Source: Tribonema minus
Lineage: Eukaryota; Sar; Xanthophyceae; Tribonematales; Tribonemataceae
Direction of reading: 5' to 3'
DNA: 64,000 nt
Assembly: GCA_017506865.1 (NCBI GenBank)
Contig: JAFCMP010000279.1
Coordinates: forward strand, 1-64,000
The translations under genes were made by a program, and so were the position numbers. Shown here piece by piece: positions 12,534 through 26,200 of the stretch. The first letter of the stretch is position 1, and every line of letters starts with the position of its first letter. The notes beneath the pieces were generated by a model, which saw only the letters and a list, made by a program, of their open reading frames with translations, searched no databases and had not been told where the DNA came from.

Positions 12534-15500
12534 ATGGCATCTGCAGCCGCTGGCCTCAGGCTCACTGCAGTTGCCTTCCTGGCTGCCACCGCCACCGCGT
12601 TTCTGCCCAGCACAGGACTCGCCGCGGTCTCCACATCCACAGCCGTAGCTTCACGGCCACTTGCTGTGGTTGGCAGGACTCGCAGCGTAGGAATCGCAAC
12701 CGCGAGGCGTGCGTCGCAAAGCAGCAGCGTTTTAAGGATGGCCACTGCGGCGGTCGCGGATGGCTACACCGTTGGCGTGGTGGGCGCGACAGGTACGTCG
12801 GCTTTCCCCGGCCTCGGAGGCCTTACTTTGGATTCCTCAAGATAGCATTCTCGCCGTCTGTTCCCACATCAAGTGCGGCAAGACAGCAGTGAGGTGCGTG
12901 CGTTTCTGCGCCAATCCTACATACTTTTTCATGACACCAATCGCGTGCAGGGCTTCGTGGTTCATTCCATTCGCAAGTAAACCCGGCCATACAGGGTTCT
13001 ACAACTCCCCGTTGTGCGATTTGTTGGCCATCTGACCAGTGGCAGTTTTTAAAGCTGTGACTACTTCAGTTGCTTGTCTGAAATCTGCTGACACACAGCA
13101 CCTGATCAGTATCCATCAAACACATGACACCACAAACTGCTTCCGAGGAGTTTGCACAGCAAGTGGTTCTAACATGCGACTGAGTCTCAGTATGACAACA
13201 CTTGCTTGTTCTACAAGACTTTTAGCTTGAAATAATTGATAGTTGGCCACTCAACAATCAGCAGAGCTCAATTATCACTATGAATTGTTGCACTGGCTTC
13301 TAAGACACGACTTGGCTCAAATGGTGACTGTTGGGCCAACTGCAGATGCAGTAGGTTGAGATGATGTTTACGGTTATCCTTACAATGACTATTTGTACCA
13401 ATACATATTGAGGATAAACATGTTCATGATCTGATTATCAACAGATGATCAATAGAAACTTGAATGGCGGATCCTTGTCAAGAGCTGTCGTACATACACA
13501 GACGTTGAAAACGAAGTACCAATTCCAAGTACTGAGGTGATGTGCTTTCTACCACAATTTACGGTGTGTTCGAGGTGCCTGCAAATCATTTGCATCTAGC
13601 TGTTCTCGTGCCAGAAAGGCTTCTGGGTTGACAACGATACACCACCAGTGCTTATCTGACACCAGCGCTTGATTTGGCACCATTTGCAAGCGTTAATTGT
13701 AAAGACAGATTTGTGTTTGATTGATGCACCTGTCAATGGGAATTTTGGCTCATCTTTTTGTAACAACAACTCCTAGCGCAGTGCGTAACAAAGTGTGATC
13801 AAGAAGCCAGCGTACAACATCCAGCGGAGGAGGAGGAGAGATCAAATCTATATGTTAAACCTATCAAGTTATGCTGTGTACTGTTTCGCTTCATTCCTAT
13901 TGCACAAAATGCACATAAGCAAACCTCACATGTTCGTGTAACATATCGCTGCAGGCGCTGTTGGAGAGGAGATTGTGAGCGTGCTGAGCCGGAGGGGGTT
14001 TCCTGTGAAGCAGCTCAAGCTGTTCTCCAGCGCAAGGTCTGCTGGCAAGGTATGTGCACACTTCAACGTACGTGATTCAATGTATACAAGCGCCCTGCAG
14101 CTCGGTGCAATGCCAGATTTGCGGCAAACAGCCCAGTCTGCTTTTCAAACCACCATCACAAATGTTGCGCTGAGCGTGCAAATGCCCATGGCATGTTGTG
14201 GTGCCTGCAAGGTGCCTGCAAGACTTTCTTGAGGCACGACTGGCCCCGCACCAGCAGCAAGAAGCAGCCGTGCTTTGTGCTCACTGCGGTCTTTGTGAAA
14301 AGTGGCCTCATGTGGGGCCGCTTTAGCACGGGGCCGCTGCCAAACCGCATATTGTAGCATATGTTGTGTGCCATATTCCGACCACACCATGTGCTTGTAC
14401 ACTCCCGTATGTGTTAGGCACACCCCCCACCCCCCTCCCCTGAAACAACTGAAATCAGCAACTGAAATCTGATAGAAGCCAAGAAGCAGTGACGCAGCGT
14501 GTGGCACGTGAAGTGCACCTAGCTACAGCTGCAGTCTAAGGCATCTTTGTGATAGCAGTAAGAAATACGCTAAGCATTGCTAAGCAAAGAGCACAACTAG
14601 CAATCTGTGCCACACCTTGACGCAGGTCAGCCATGTTTACATTTGGAGCCTGATGAAGGAGTGGAAATGGCAGCAGCCATGAGTGACTTTCTTTATGCTG
14701 AAGCGAAGTGTCAGAGGGACTCTGCCCTTTTTTTTTTGAAGTGCACTGACCAGATCAACGGCCGTTGATTCTTGAGGGGGCAGTTGAGCGTACTGGAAGT
14801 TCAAGTGCCTGATCATGGAACTTGCGTTTGCGTCTGTCATCATAGGGCGTCGGTTGCCTGCACAAAAGTACTTTTTTTTCGGCCAAAAAGGTTCGGCAGG
14901 TTCTGGGGTCAAAGTAGGCTGCTGCTAGCCTTTGTAGCAGGCTGAACGGCAGCCGCAGTCGGCGGCTCGCAATAGTGCAAGCTTCATGAGCCGGCACCAG
15001 CACCGTGGCATGGAAGGCCTTCAATACGAGCATTCCTGCCAGGTGTTGGAGTTTCTTCAAGCTGTGCGCCCACTTGTAGTAGGCAGTATTGTCCCAGTGA
15101 TCCATTCAAGTTCAGCAGGTGTCCTCTGCTCGTGTATTGGGTCTCTTGTCTTCACATGCAGGTCAAGAACACGCCGCTAGGGGATATCACTATCCAGGAG
15201 TTCAGCGTGCCAGAGGCGCGCAGCTGTGACTATGTCTTCCTGGCGGTGGATGGAGACTTTGCCAAGGAGTATGCGCCGCAGATCACCCAGGTCAGTAGAA
15301 AATGTTGAAGTTCTAACTTCATGTGCCCATTGGGTATTGTGGAAATGCCAGATATTCTCAAAGAGTATGTGCCACTTTTGGCAGTTTTCCACTTCAGCTA
15401 TACAGCCTGCTCTTTGAAGTAATCGCCTCACCTCTCCCTTGGGTCAGCTTCATGCACATGCAAGAGAGTTCGTGGTCGCCTGTTGCACTTCAAAGTACAT

Positions 15501-18500
15501 GTTTATAGACATCATGTGCAGTAACCTGTGCCAGCATCTGTCATTGCGAGTGCAGTTAGGTAGTCGCTTGATTGTGGCTCACATGGTGTCTTGCTGCTAC
15601 CAGCAGCCGACAACTTCAACTTGAGTTGCACGGCGAAACATCTTGCAATTGTTATCAGTGTGCCCTTGCCGATGTCCATGGGTGTTCATGCATGCGTGCA
15701 TGATATGCATGCAAACACATGCGTCATGTGCGTTTTATGTTGTTGTGGTCATCTCCAATAAATGTGCCTATGATGGCGTGTGCGTGCGCTTGCCACACAA
15801 GATAGGTTGATTGCTTGATGGCAGTGGTGATGCTCAAAGGTCATCATCAGACCTTGATCTGCCTTCATGCGGTTCATGTTCATTAGCCTACTGATTCAGC
15901 TGCGCGGGTCAACATGAGGCTAGTTTATGAAGTACATCTGTACATGGGTCACATTCTGCAGACAGAAACATGTGCAGTCAGGTTACACCTATGTTCACTA
16001 GTGTCGGTGATTAAGGAGCGTACACATGCTGTATAGCAGCCACTCCAATGCCGGATTACATGTATGTTCATACTCACATTGATAGCATGTAGCTCACAAT
16101 CATGCCAGAGATGGACGACCAAGGGATGTAAGCAGACACCGGACTCGCGGGTAGTGTGTGCGTCGCCATGTAGAAGTGACCATTCAGAACCAGGACGCAA
16201 TTTGTACAGGCATGTGTGTGCTCAGCACCCAACCTCAACACCAACTTCAACACGTTGTAAGCTGCTGTCACGTTTTGTAGCTTGCTACAGAGTTTGTTTG
16301 TATACATCTGAGTTAGAAGCATTGTCAACGAATGTCGGGGCACAATGAAGGGCAGACATTGCGTGAGGTTCGATGCTCTATGTGACCATCATGATTTTGT
16401 CTGCTGCGTGCTGCTTCAGGACAACGGCCCCGTTGTCATCGACAACTCCAGTGCCTGGCGCATGGACCCGGATGTGCCGCTGGTGGTGAGTCACTTCAAG
16501 AGTTGCACTTTACAAGCGACTTCAATGTGTTCCATGGCGCGCATGCAGCGATGCTTGCTTGCCACACCTGGCAAAGTCATGGCTGGTGCACAGTGCTCAT
16601 CAGTCAGTCTCCCTGTTTTCCAATGTTTGCTCCTTGTCTATGGTTCGACATGCGCACACATGCATGTACTTTGTGTTCTCCACTGTGTGTTTTTTGCCAT
16701 ATTGATAAGGCGACGCAAAGAAGCATTCGCAGCTGAATACAATCCCGTCCAGGACGCTGGTTTGGCGCACTGATGACCTATGTGTACCCATGTAACAGCA
16801 CCGACAGGAAAGGGGTGGCAAGCACGTCACCGCACGAACTTTTCAGCCTCATTCATTTGTACAAGCTCACGCATATGACAATTGACTGTCTCATCATGAA
16901 GATGTATTCTTGAACACCATCACAATTTTTTTTTGTCGGACAACTTCACATAGCAAGGGGTGTACATGTATGTGTGGGTGATGTTGACTGCAACGGAAGC
17001 CCACCGTGCTTGCCATGCATGGAAGAAAGAGGCTGCGTCTATGAATCGTGCTGGACCTGTGCAGAACCATTGCTGGCTTCTGCGTCATCTGACCTTGTTG
17101 ATGATGTCTGTGCAATTGATTTCAGGTCCCTGAGATCAACATTGCCGCTGCCAAGGGCAAGAAGCTGATTGCCAACCCTAACTGCACCACGTCCATCGCA
17201 TTAATGGCGCTCTACCCGCTGCACAAGGAGTTTGGCGTCAAGAAGTGCATCGTCTCCACTTACCAGGTGTGCACCCGTGGCAATCATGTGTCTACACTGA
17301 TGCATGTTTTACGTATTTCGAAGTGTGCGACGAGATTTGCTTTTGTCCAGTGATAGAGCTGGTGAGGGTGGATGCCCATAGTTTGTGACTGTGGGTGCAG
17401 GGCCCATACACACGATGGAAGTCAATAAACCCGACAAGTCATGGAAGCTACTTCCAGCTGCTTCTTGATTTGCATTCTGCGCCCAGAGTCAGCACCAAAG
17501 AATTCTTGCCCCGCTGCACATGGCGTTGGCAAGGAGCAGTGTGTTGAAACGGCAGAGAGCATGGCAGAGAGCATGTAACTACAGAGGCAAATTCTACCTT
17601 GCAGGTGCTAGGAAGCATTGGGCGCGCATGTCCAGGAAATGCTCAACTCGAAAAGCGCACTGGTTCCATCAGTATGCGTCAAGGTGAAAACGCACGTTAA
17701 TCTTTGCTTGATTGTAATGCTGTTCACGCGCTGTGTTGCAACTGCAACTGCAGGCAGCGTCAGGCGCGGGTGCTCCCGGCATGCAGGAGCTGCTTGACGA
17801 GACCAAGAAGTATGTCACCACGGGCGAATTGCCCAGTAACAAGGTGTTTGCCCACCCCCTCCCCCTTAACGTCATCCCCCACATCGACAAGTTCCAGGAC
17901 AACATGTACACCAAGGAGGAGATGAAGGTGAGCATGAGAGAGAGCACGAGAGCATTTACATTGAGCTGATAGGTGAAAGCAGTGTATCAGACAGCTTTCA
18001 CAGCTGTAGTCTGCGATGGTTGTTGTTGAAATGCTTGAGTACGCACATGCCTCCATGAAGAAGTCGTCCACAATCACCGTCGGCGTTTCGTCACTGTTTT
18101 GATCTTGTGTGCGATGCACAGTTTTACAAAAGGGAGGCTATAAGTCATGAACATCAGCGAGCGACCCTTCTGCAGCTTAGCAGCCAGAGGCTCTGTGAAG
18201 CTGACACCATTTTGCTCTGTTGTCATGTTAAATTCAGTGGGAACGAAGTGCGGCGTAATGCAACTCGCTTGTGTTCAACCAGGGTGGGGTTGCCATCTAT
18301 TGGTACGCCTTCCTTTTGTGCACACAATGTCTTTCGTGCTGCATGTCAATGCCAAAGCGCCGTGCAGTGCGCAGACAACACGCGGAGCCCATCATTAGCA
18401 TGACAACGCCTCCACCCAAACACCACAATGCTGTCACCTTGTGCTGACTGCCTCCGATGCATGGATTCTTGCTGTGACATCAAATTAGGTGACATGGGAG

Positions 18501-19916
18501 TCGCGCAAGATCATGGGCCTGCCCGACCTGCGCGTGTCTTGCACTAGCGTGCGCATCCCTACGCTGCGTGCTCACTCTGAGAGCATCACCATCGAGACAG
18601 AGAAGCCCGTGTCGGCTGACAGGTGTGTATGTGCACACAGCTCACCGCAATGTTGTTTGAGCTGTCACCTGCAAAAGCAAGTGACATCGTTACAACAGCA
18701 GCAGCGCTTGAATGTAAATGTAAATGACAGCATTCAAGTCCACAAGCAGTCTATCAGGAATGCTGTTAATTGTGCAATGCTGATCTCTTCATGAGATGTG
18801 CACTTCAGATTACCTGCACAACAACACTTCGGCAGCATCTGCAAGCCCGTGCCATTCGTATAAGGCTGAGTGATGACGTGGTCATGCAGGGCTTTAGTTG
18901 CAGTACCTGCTGAGCACCTGACCCAAAAATAGCGTGGCATATGATGCCACGGGTAGCATTTGTGTTTGTCAAAGCAGCGCATGCTGCAACGACAAGACGG
19001 CATGAGTATACTCACCATGCATGCTGCAGATGCTGGTGCTTTCACGCGCGGCCTGCTCTGATGTGCGCTGCTGTTGCGCTGTCAGGGCTGGTGAGGTGCC
19101 ACCAGTGTGAATTTTTCCACTCACACTCACAGAGCCCATCTTGCGTGTGGCACTGTTGCTGTACACAGGGCGCGTGAGGTTCTGAGGGCGGCACCCGGCG
19201 TGAAGGTGGTGGACGACCCGCTCAACAACCAGTACCCCATGCCCCTTACCGCCACTGGCGCTTTTGATGTTGAGGTACGTTCTTTTGACACAACATGGAT
19301 CCACCTGCAGTTTACGTGGCGGTTTAGATGTTTGTGGGCACTGGGGAAATGTCAGTGCATTCAAGAATGTTGCCCTTCATATCCAGTTGCGTCACAAACT
19401 TGAAGTTTCATACTGCAGTGGCAGTTCTGTTTTGAAGGTACATGTGACATGAGTAGGATGTGTACTGTGTTTCATACGATGCACAAGCATAATGCCCCTC
19501 ACCACAATGCCTGCCTTTAAGGCTTATGTATCAAGCTATCAGATTGCAACGGTGCCTTGCGCCTCCTGGGTTTCTGTGTACTTCACAGCATACATGGATG
19601 TCATTCACCAGGTTTCTGAAAGTGCTTGTACCGCTGCTGCGCTATGAGCTTGCTGTAGTTCCAGTGCTTGAGGAGCTACCGTTTGCACCATGCCCACTCT
19701 GTTTGCTGACCGAAACATCAGAACGCAACTTCTTACGCCGCACCCGTCCTCCATTGCATGGCATGTTTCGTGTTTGTTCAGGTGGGACGCATCCGCGCCA
19801 ATGACGTATTTGGCGACTGTGGCCTGGACTTCTTTGTGTGCGGCGACCAGCTGCTGCGCGGCGCAGCGCTCAACGCCGTGCTGATCGCTGAGGCACTGGT
19901 GAAGCAGACGGCATAA
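12534..19916 (+). CDS. Aspartate-semialdehyde dehydrogenase, plastid-targeted
   Basis: This enzyme reduces beta-aspartyl phosphate to aspartate semialdehyde with NADPH, feeding lysine, threonine and methionine synthesis. Nine exons join in frame to 412 codons plus stop: 12534-12792, 13955-14049, 15162-15290, 16420-16485, 17126-17266, 17754-17927, 18489-18622, 19169-19274, 19782-19916. The N-terminus has a hydrophobic core ([14 protein letters not shown]) followed by a Ser/Ala/Arg-rich stretch, the form of a bipartite secondary-plastid leader; the mature enzyme begins near residue 75. [13 protein letters not shown] (about 80-92) is the NADP-binding loop. NPNCTT gives the catalytic Cys203, and the acid/base His is in [10 protein letters not shown] at about 317. 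NVIPHIDKF and the C-terminal [14 protein letters not shown] are family landmarks. Length past the leader is normal and no key residue is missing. Confidence 0.97.
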
Positions 19917-21877
19917 AAATTATGAGGTCTGGCACCGCTGCGTCAACAACAATGTAGCGCTGGGTCTCGCCACAAGAGCGCACATGCTCTGCGTACGCTA
20001 CTGCAGATGGCAGTGGCTGCACCTGGGATGGGCTTCGTGCATGTATACTTCTATGTGGGTGGCAGCCGTTGTGCTGTGAGCACTCACATAGATGTCCTGA
20101 CACTCCTGTGTACGGCCACACGCAGCAGTTGCCATGTTTGTGCGTGTATGAGAATCAGGAGGCATGGAAACTGATGCGATCAAAGTCAAATGTTTCAATA
20201 TGGGTTTGGGTGACACATGCGCGATCGCTTGTCATATAGCTACTGCAACTGCCGCTTGTCAAATTGATCATGGCATCAACCCCAATACAGCAGATGTGTG
20301 CTTCTCTGCCCGCAGGAGTAATGTGCAATGTGCCGCAGATGCGTCGGCTGTCATATGTTATGTCGTGCAGAGTCAGAAGCTCAAACACCACTGCGTTGTC
20401 TATAGCTAGTTGTGGCTGGGAGACGTTTCAACTCCTCAACTTGAGCCAAGCAGGCTTTTTGATTTTTGGTTTTCATTCTCTGGGCTGTAAACCACTTCGA
20501 GTGGCATACACAAGCATTTGCGTTTCCACCACAATTCTTAATGAAACATTGCAATCCAAATGACATATCACAAATACGATAGTAGCAAACACAAAGCATG
20601 ACAGTAAGAATATCGTTGACAATGCCTCAAAAGTTCCAAGAAACCCCGTGACGTGAGGTTGTGTGCAATGCACAGGCTAATAATGCAATGCAGATGTGAT
20701 CAAATGTGAACAACAGAGACTAGTACCCTTGCGTGTAGCGTCAGTGCAAAACCTCAAGCAGAGCACATGCTGCAAGCCATAACAACCACAACACGCAAAA
20801 GACGGTCCTAGAACAATCGCATGTCATCAATAATCCATCTTTCATTTACAATGTGAAACGACCTGCTGAACTGCTGGTGCATACTTGCCGACAGTAGCAC
20901 GATGCAGAAAACACCTGTTGCTGGTGCTGTGTGTCCTTCCACAGGGCACGTAACAAAGGCCAGGCGGTCAATGTGGCGCCTATGAAGAGGAGACCGTGTC
21001 TTGCTGCTACGTGCTTCGTGGAGTACACTTTACAGGAAGTCCACTTAACAGCTGGCCACGCGCAGAGCAAGTGCAGGGGCGCCCTTGATAACCTTGATGC
21101 AGAGAGGGAATGGGGCTCTTCGAGGCGTGAGTGGCAGCGTGCGGGAGGCCGTTGAGCTTGAACTGGTGTGCTTGCCAAAGCTTTGAACCATGCCCATCGT
21201 GACATCAGAGCTGCAAGAGAGGAGAACAACGCAAACACCAGCGCTCACTCAGTGCAACCAGAACAGTCGTGGTGGGAAATGCGGAAGGTGTGCATCACAA
21301 CGACTGAGCATGAGTGAGAGTACAGCTAGAATGATTGGCAACTGTGGAGAAGGTGGATAGTGAGCAGCAATTGCTTAAGCCTACATAGTGACGGCGAGAC
21401 AAGCACAACCGTCGGCAACCCGCGTGCCATGCCTACATTAGTCACCTCCCAAGCACAACCCCCCATGTGGCCAAAATGGGGCAACACTGCAGCAGGCAAG
21501 GGCTCTTTAAACTTCGCGTGCTGACCCTAAGGCCACTCTGCAAAGCGACACTGCCACAAAGGCAAGGGGGGCACTAACTTGCCAGTTGACTGCACACAGA
21601 TGCTGTCGCCACAACGCTGTCAATGCCAATCGTGAAGCCAGTGAATGGCGCCATGTAGGCTTGGGGCAATGATCATCGCCGAAGAACCTATGGAGAGAGA
21701 AGCACAGCAGCAGTTTGACACAGGTCAGTAATGACCTTTGCGTCAAGTGACACGGGGTGTGCATAGCAAGCATAATTCTGCACCGGTGCTGCCAGTATGT
21801 AGCACTGTACATTGAGCATTCGAGATCAAAGTAGGGACTTCAAGCAAACGACACAGCATCTTCAATCACTAGCGGCG

Positions 21878-23275
21878 CCCCACCATGGTGAGCCTGGTGC
21901 CCTATCCGGACACGTAAGACAGAGGAGACAAAGGAGAAGATTTGTCAAGCCACACTCTGGCCCAGAAACGCGTGCATGAGAAGCGAAAGCCATGGGTTAG
22001 CTGCAATTCGAAGTCAGTTTTCTGAGTGCGCTGACGACGAGCTCGTTGGCGCTGATGCCGCTGGTGTTCTGCGCACAGCCGCTACTGCTGCTGCTGCTGT
22101 TGATGTGCTGGACACGCCTTTGAAAAAGGCCAGAGCAGCACCTCATGCGCAGGTCTTCACCGAAGTGACTGGCGGCTTGCTGCTGCTGACACCGCCACGG
22201 AAAGCCCTCCAGGTACCTACCCCTGGCAGCAGCGCCAATTCTGAACACAGCTTGGCACTGCAGGGATATATGCAGCTGCAATTCGACATATGCGCCGTTC
22301 TGCCGCACATTGCTGCTGGGTTCCCGCTCATTGATGGCCTTTTTTTTAATAGCTCCGGGCACAGGCGCCACGCATTCAGCACGCCATCAACCAGAGCCTC
22401 TTCCAACAGCACATCAAACCGGCACGCAATGCTGAGCTGCTGCGAGACATCGGCACGCAATGCTGAGCAGCTGCGAGACATCGTCGCGGCAAGCGTTACG
22501 GCCAGGCTCGCGGCACAGGATCCGCACGGCGCTGAACCGAACAAGCTCACAAAGTCCACGCTCGCCGAGCTGGACAAGCACGTGACTGCGGCCGCAGTCA
22601 CGGTTTGAAAATTTGTCCAGCTCAGGGAGCATGGACAGCGTGAGCTCACCGGGTTCAGCGCTGGGTGGGTCCTGCGTGTGTCGCGAGCATGGCCGCAGCG
22701 ATTGTTGCGACAATGTCTCGCAGCTGCTTAGTATCGCGTGCGTGTTTGATGTGCTTTTGGAAGAGGCTCTGGGTGATAGCGTGCTGATCGCGTAGCCCTG
22801 TGTCCGAGCTTCCAAACAAAGCCATTGATGAGTGGGAACCCAGCAGCAATGTGCGGCAGAACGGCAGATATGTCGAATTGCAGCTGCACATTACCCTGCA
22901 GTGCCAGCGTGAGGCTGCGTCGGGAGTTATGATTGCCGCTGATGCTGCCAGAGATTCATGGTGCCTGGGGGACTTGCCAACTTGAAGGCGCCACTAATTT
23001 CAAGCCTCCAGTCGCTTCGCCAAAGACCTGCACATGAGGTGCTGCTCTGGCCTTCTGGACTGGCACATCCGGCGCATCAAAGCAGCAGCAGCGGCATCAG
23101 CGCCAATGACCTCACTGCTGGGACAGTCGCCGGACTCCATGTTGCTGCCAGCCTGAGGTCACACCTCATGCTAGCCATGCGCACAATTTTTGGGCCAAAC
23201 GCAGCTTGATAAATCCTGTTCAACTCATCGTCCAATGTGTCGAGATAGGGCACCAGGCTCACCAATTGGTGAGGT
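21878..23275. repeat. Imperfect palindrome of about 1.4 kb (long inverted repeat)
   Basis: The left arm (about 21,878-22,591) and right arm (about 22,592-23,275) are inverted copies of each other, diverged by point changes and indels. Matching landmarks are GTGAGCCTGGTGCCCTAT at both outer ends, GGCCAGAGCAGCACCTCATG, GCACTGCAGGG, GTTCTGCCGCACATTGCTGC, CAGAGCCTCTTCCAA and CTGAGCTGGACAA near the middle. The axis is a perfect 22-bp palindrome around GCGGCCGC (22,581-22,602), with no spacer. Both arms carry remnants of the same reading frame (QSLFQ.HIK.AR, LRDIVA), interrupted by stops and frameshifts, which I do not recognise. No transposase is visible. Confidence 0.85.
22421..22482. repeat. 31-bp tandem duplication in the palindrome's left arm
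   Basis: The unit starting GGCACGCAATGCTGAG occurs twice head to tail with one or two differences. The right arm has a single copy, so the duplication arose after the inverted duplication. Confidence 0.7.
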
Positions 23276-26200
23276 GGGTGAGCGTCACTCTCGCCTTTCA
23301 GAAATTCATGCAGAACAAGGATGAATGCATCAAGGACACCTGGTCCACCACTGCACCGCTTTCAGGCACATGAGCATTGACTGCATCATCCGTGCAACTG
23401 ATGAATGCTTGAAGTTCAGACATTGTGTGGAGGTGCGTATCAGAGGGAACAGAACACAGACCTCAAAGCGACGGCGGTTCTGAACCCCAGAGCGTTGTGG
23501 TTCAGAGCTGCTGGTAAGCAAAGGAGAGCAGGTTGTACTATATTTACTTCCGTTTGAGGGGCTGAATCCTTATGTCAAATGTCAAAAGGAAAATATGCAA
23601 CTCGTGTACCACATGCAGTGCGCTATCTACACTACCAAAGGCCACTGACCGCCAAGCACTGCCCAATTACAGATGGGCTTGCAGGAGGACTTTGTCCGCC
23701 TCAAACCCCCCACTACTGCCCCTGCGAGTTGGCGCCGCCAGATACGCCATCACTCGCTGAGACAACCCCATGTGCAGTACATTGGAAAGCGCAGCCTAAT
23801 CTTACCGGCTTCTACCAAGGGCAAGCAAGACTATTGCTTGAGTGTGTTGTTGAGAGCTGAATGTTTTCAATCTGGCGCGCTGTCTCTGAAGAATCAAGCA
23901 GCAGCACTCAGGGTCATGCTGAGACTACAGGCTGCGCTCCCATACATTCCATTACTGCAACATGGGCAGGCTCGCCGGTACGGCCCGTCATGGGGTGCAA
24001 CAAGAAGCCCACCAAATCTGTATATACACATCGGACGTACATATGCGGAAGCAAATCTGGTGGATTGCTGTAAATCAATCATACATCATGACTGCTTGCT
24101 ACAATCCTATACCCTACTGTCAACTTGACCTTCCTGTGCAGTAACCTACAAAAAGGCTTTTTGACGCAAATGTTTTGCACAGCTCCCTCTTACGCAAGGC
24201 ACACAAGGTGGTCCTGGTACATAACTTTCCCTTGTTGACTTCTTCGTTTATGTGCTCTTGGGGCACGAAGGAGTGCAGTTCCTTGAGTTGTGCAATGTAT
24301 TAGGAATGCAGCCCTTCATCTGTAATGAGAGCAGTCTTACGCACCTCAAAGTATGCCTCAAGTAGTAGGCAGCACAGTAATTGCGACCCGGGGAGTGCGC
24401 TGTGCAGCACTCAAGCCTCGCATCAGGCTGTTCTCTGCCGCACACCGGCTGAACAACCCAGGGGTTTTGGCTAAAAGAGGGCCTTGATGCTATACACTCG
24501 GGGTCATTTGCAGCGGGAGTTGCGATTGCCAAGTGGCGGAGACTTAATCTGGCACAGAAGCACACTGGCAAGCTGTGCTTGGCAACAAACAAGGGTTGTT
24601 TGGCAGGCACGAGCTGTCTACCTTTTGGGTCTGTGGCAATAGCGGTGCTACATGTGTCATGTGCACAGCAGCAGTTGAAATTATGTCTGCAAGTCAGCTT
24701 TGCCTCCAACGCATCTCAGCACAAAGTGGCCATTTTGACACAATTTACTTCATATTGCCATGTTGGTCGGCACAGGCACCCAAAGAACTTCATGTACACG
24801 AAGTATGAGAGCCAACTATTTGTTCTTGAAGAAGGAGAGTGGCAGCCATGTGAAGCAAGAGTAGTGATTAAGTCCGCCACCAATGACCAACATGCGACAA
24901 CCCCTTAATTTGTGCTTGCTGATGCATGCTGTGCAACGAGCTTTGCTCCATGCGAATGGGATGCTTGACGTTAGTGTCAGCACTGAGGACACTGTTACTC
25001 AGTCTATGAGTCCACAGTGTTGTCAATGTTAACTCCATCATTGGGCAGTTGCCAGCCAGAAGCCGACATTGTTTGCAAACCTTACACGCATATAGCTGGC
25101 TACGACTCATGCGTGACACTCGGGGACAGCTTGATAGCGCTGGTGGGCTGTTCCGCTTTAGGCATTGGTGCGATACGGTAGGTATGAATATCGTACCTGT
25201 TTTTATTCGATCCTGCTCGTGGCCCAGTTGAGGATGATGTCGTGCGCTATGGCTGCAAGCACATGCCGCAATCCGCGGGCGGGATGTTTGGTCGCCACTG
25301 CATAGTCTACAGCTCTGTGCGGAAGAAACACCGAGATAGGGCATGGAGTTCATGAAGTGAGCTGCGAAGTCATTGCAGCACATGTCGGCAGTTCTAGGCG
25401 CAGCTTGTAGGAAATACAATAACTGCAGCATGTGCAGCCCTTCACCTGATTCACAGAGCTTCTTGGTGTCAGTCACATTGGCGAACGGAGTGAACACCAA
25501 ACTACTTACAACTAGAAGTGCAGATGCATGCATTACAGTCAGGGGATATGTGCACCTTTGCGTTGTGCACGCCCAAGCTGAGTGTAAGCCGGCTGTTATC
25601 AAAGCAACTAATTCTGTCCGGCATGATGCAGTTCGGGTGTCGTGGCACGGCTACACCCCCTCTTGGCCAACAAGTTACTTATCAGGGATGCAAAGTGCTC
25701 ACGGAGTAACTTACCCTCTAAGGCGCAGACAAAGTGTCAATGCAGTAAAATGGTGGACGTTTGGCATGCAGGCGAACTGCGCTGACAAGCTGCCTAAAAG
25801 TACTCTCACCAATCTTGAGTAGGTCTCGAGTAGTGGCTGTGCAAAAGTCCGAAGTTCTGCATCCCGAGATTTCTCGCAAAGCAGTTGGGTTTGCGCACTT
25901 GGTCATGCTGCACAGTCCTGCTGTTCAAGAGTGAAAGCATCGACGATCTTCCACCATCGGCTTTCATCGTCGGTACCAGTGGAGCTGCCAGCACGCTGAT
26001 AGTGTGGCGTACGATCTTTATCGCATCGCCAACTTAGTGGCGGGCTGGGAGGCCACCGGACGCTACTGGCGATGATATATTGCGCCAGCCTCAGCTCCAG
26101 GGTTCAGTTCCGCAGATAGCAGTAGTGCCGCAACGACACCCACTCAGAGCAGATCAGCAAACTCAACCTCAACTTGATATTGAAGTGTGCTCTCTGATCG

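Noticed and set aside
21976-22608. 210-codon plus-strand frame in the palindrome's left arm
   Set aside because: The inverted copy in the right arm does not keep the frame, and better residue patterns appear in another frame with stops, so it is treated as a decayed repeat rather than a gene.
24868-25602. 244-codon minus-strand open frame in the desert
   Set aside because: Length is within chance expectation for a 64-kb window, residues are Cys/His/Ser-rich in the manner of random translation, and there is no domain or splice context.
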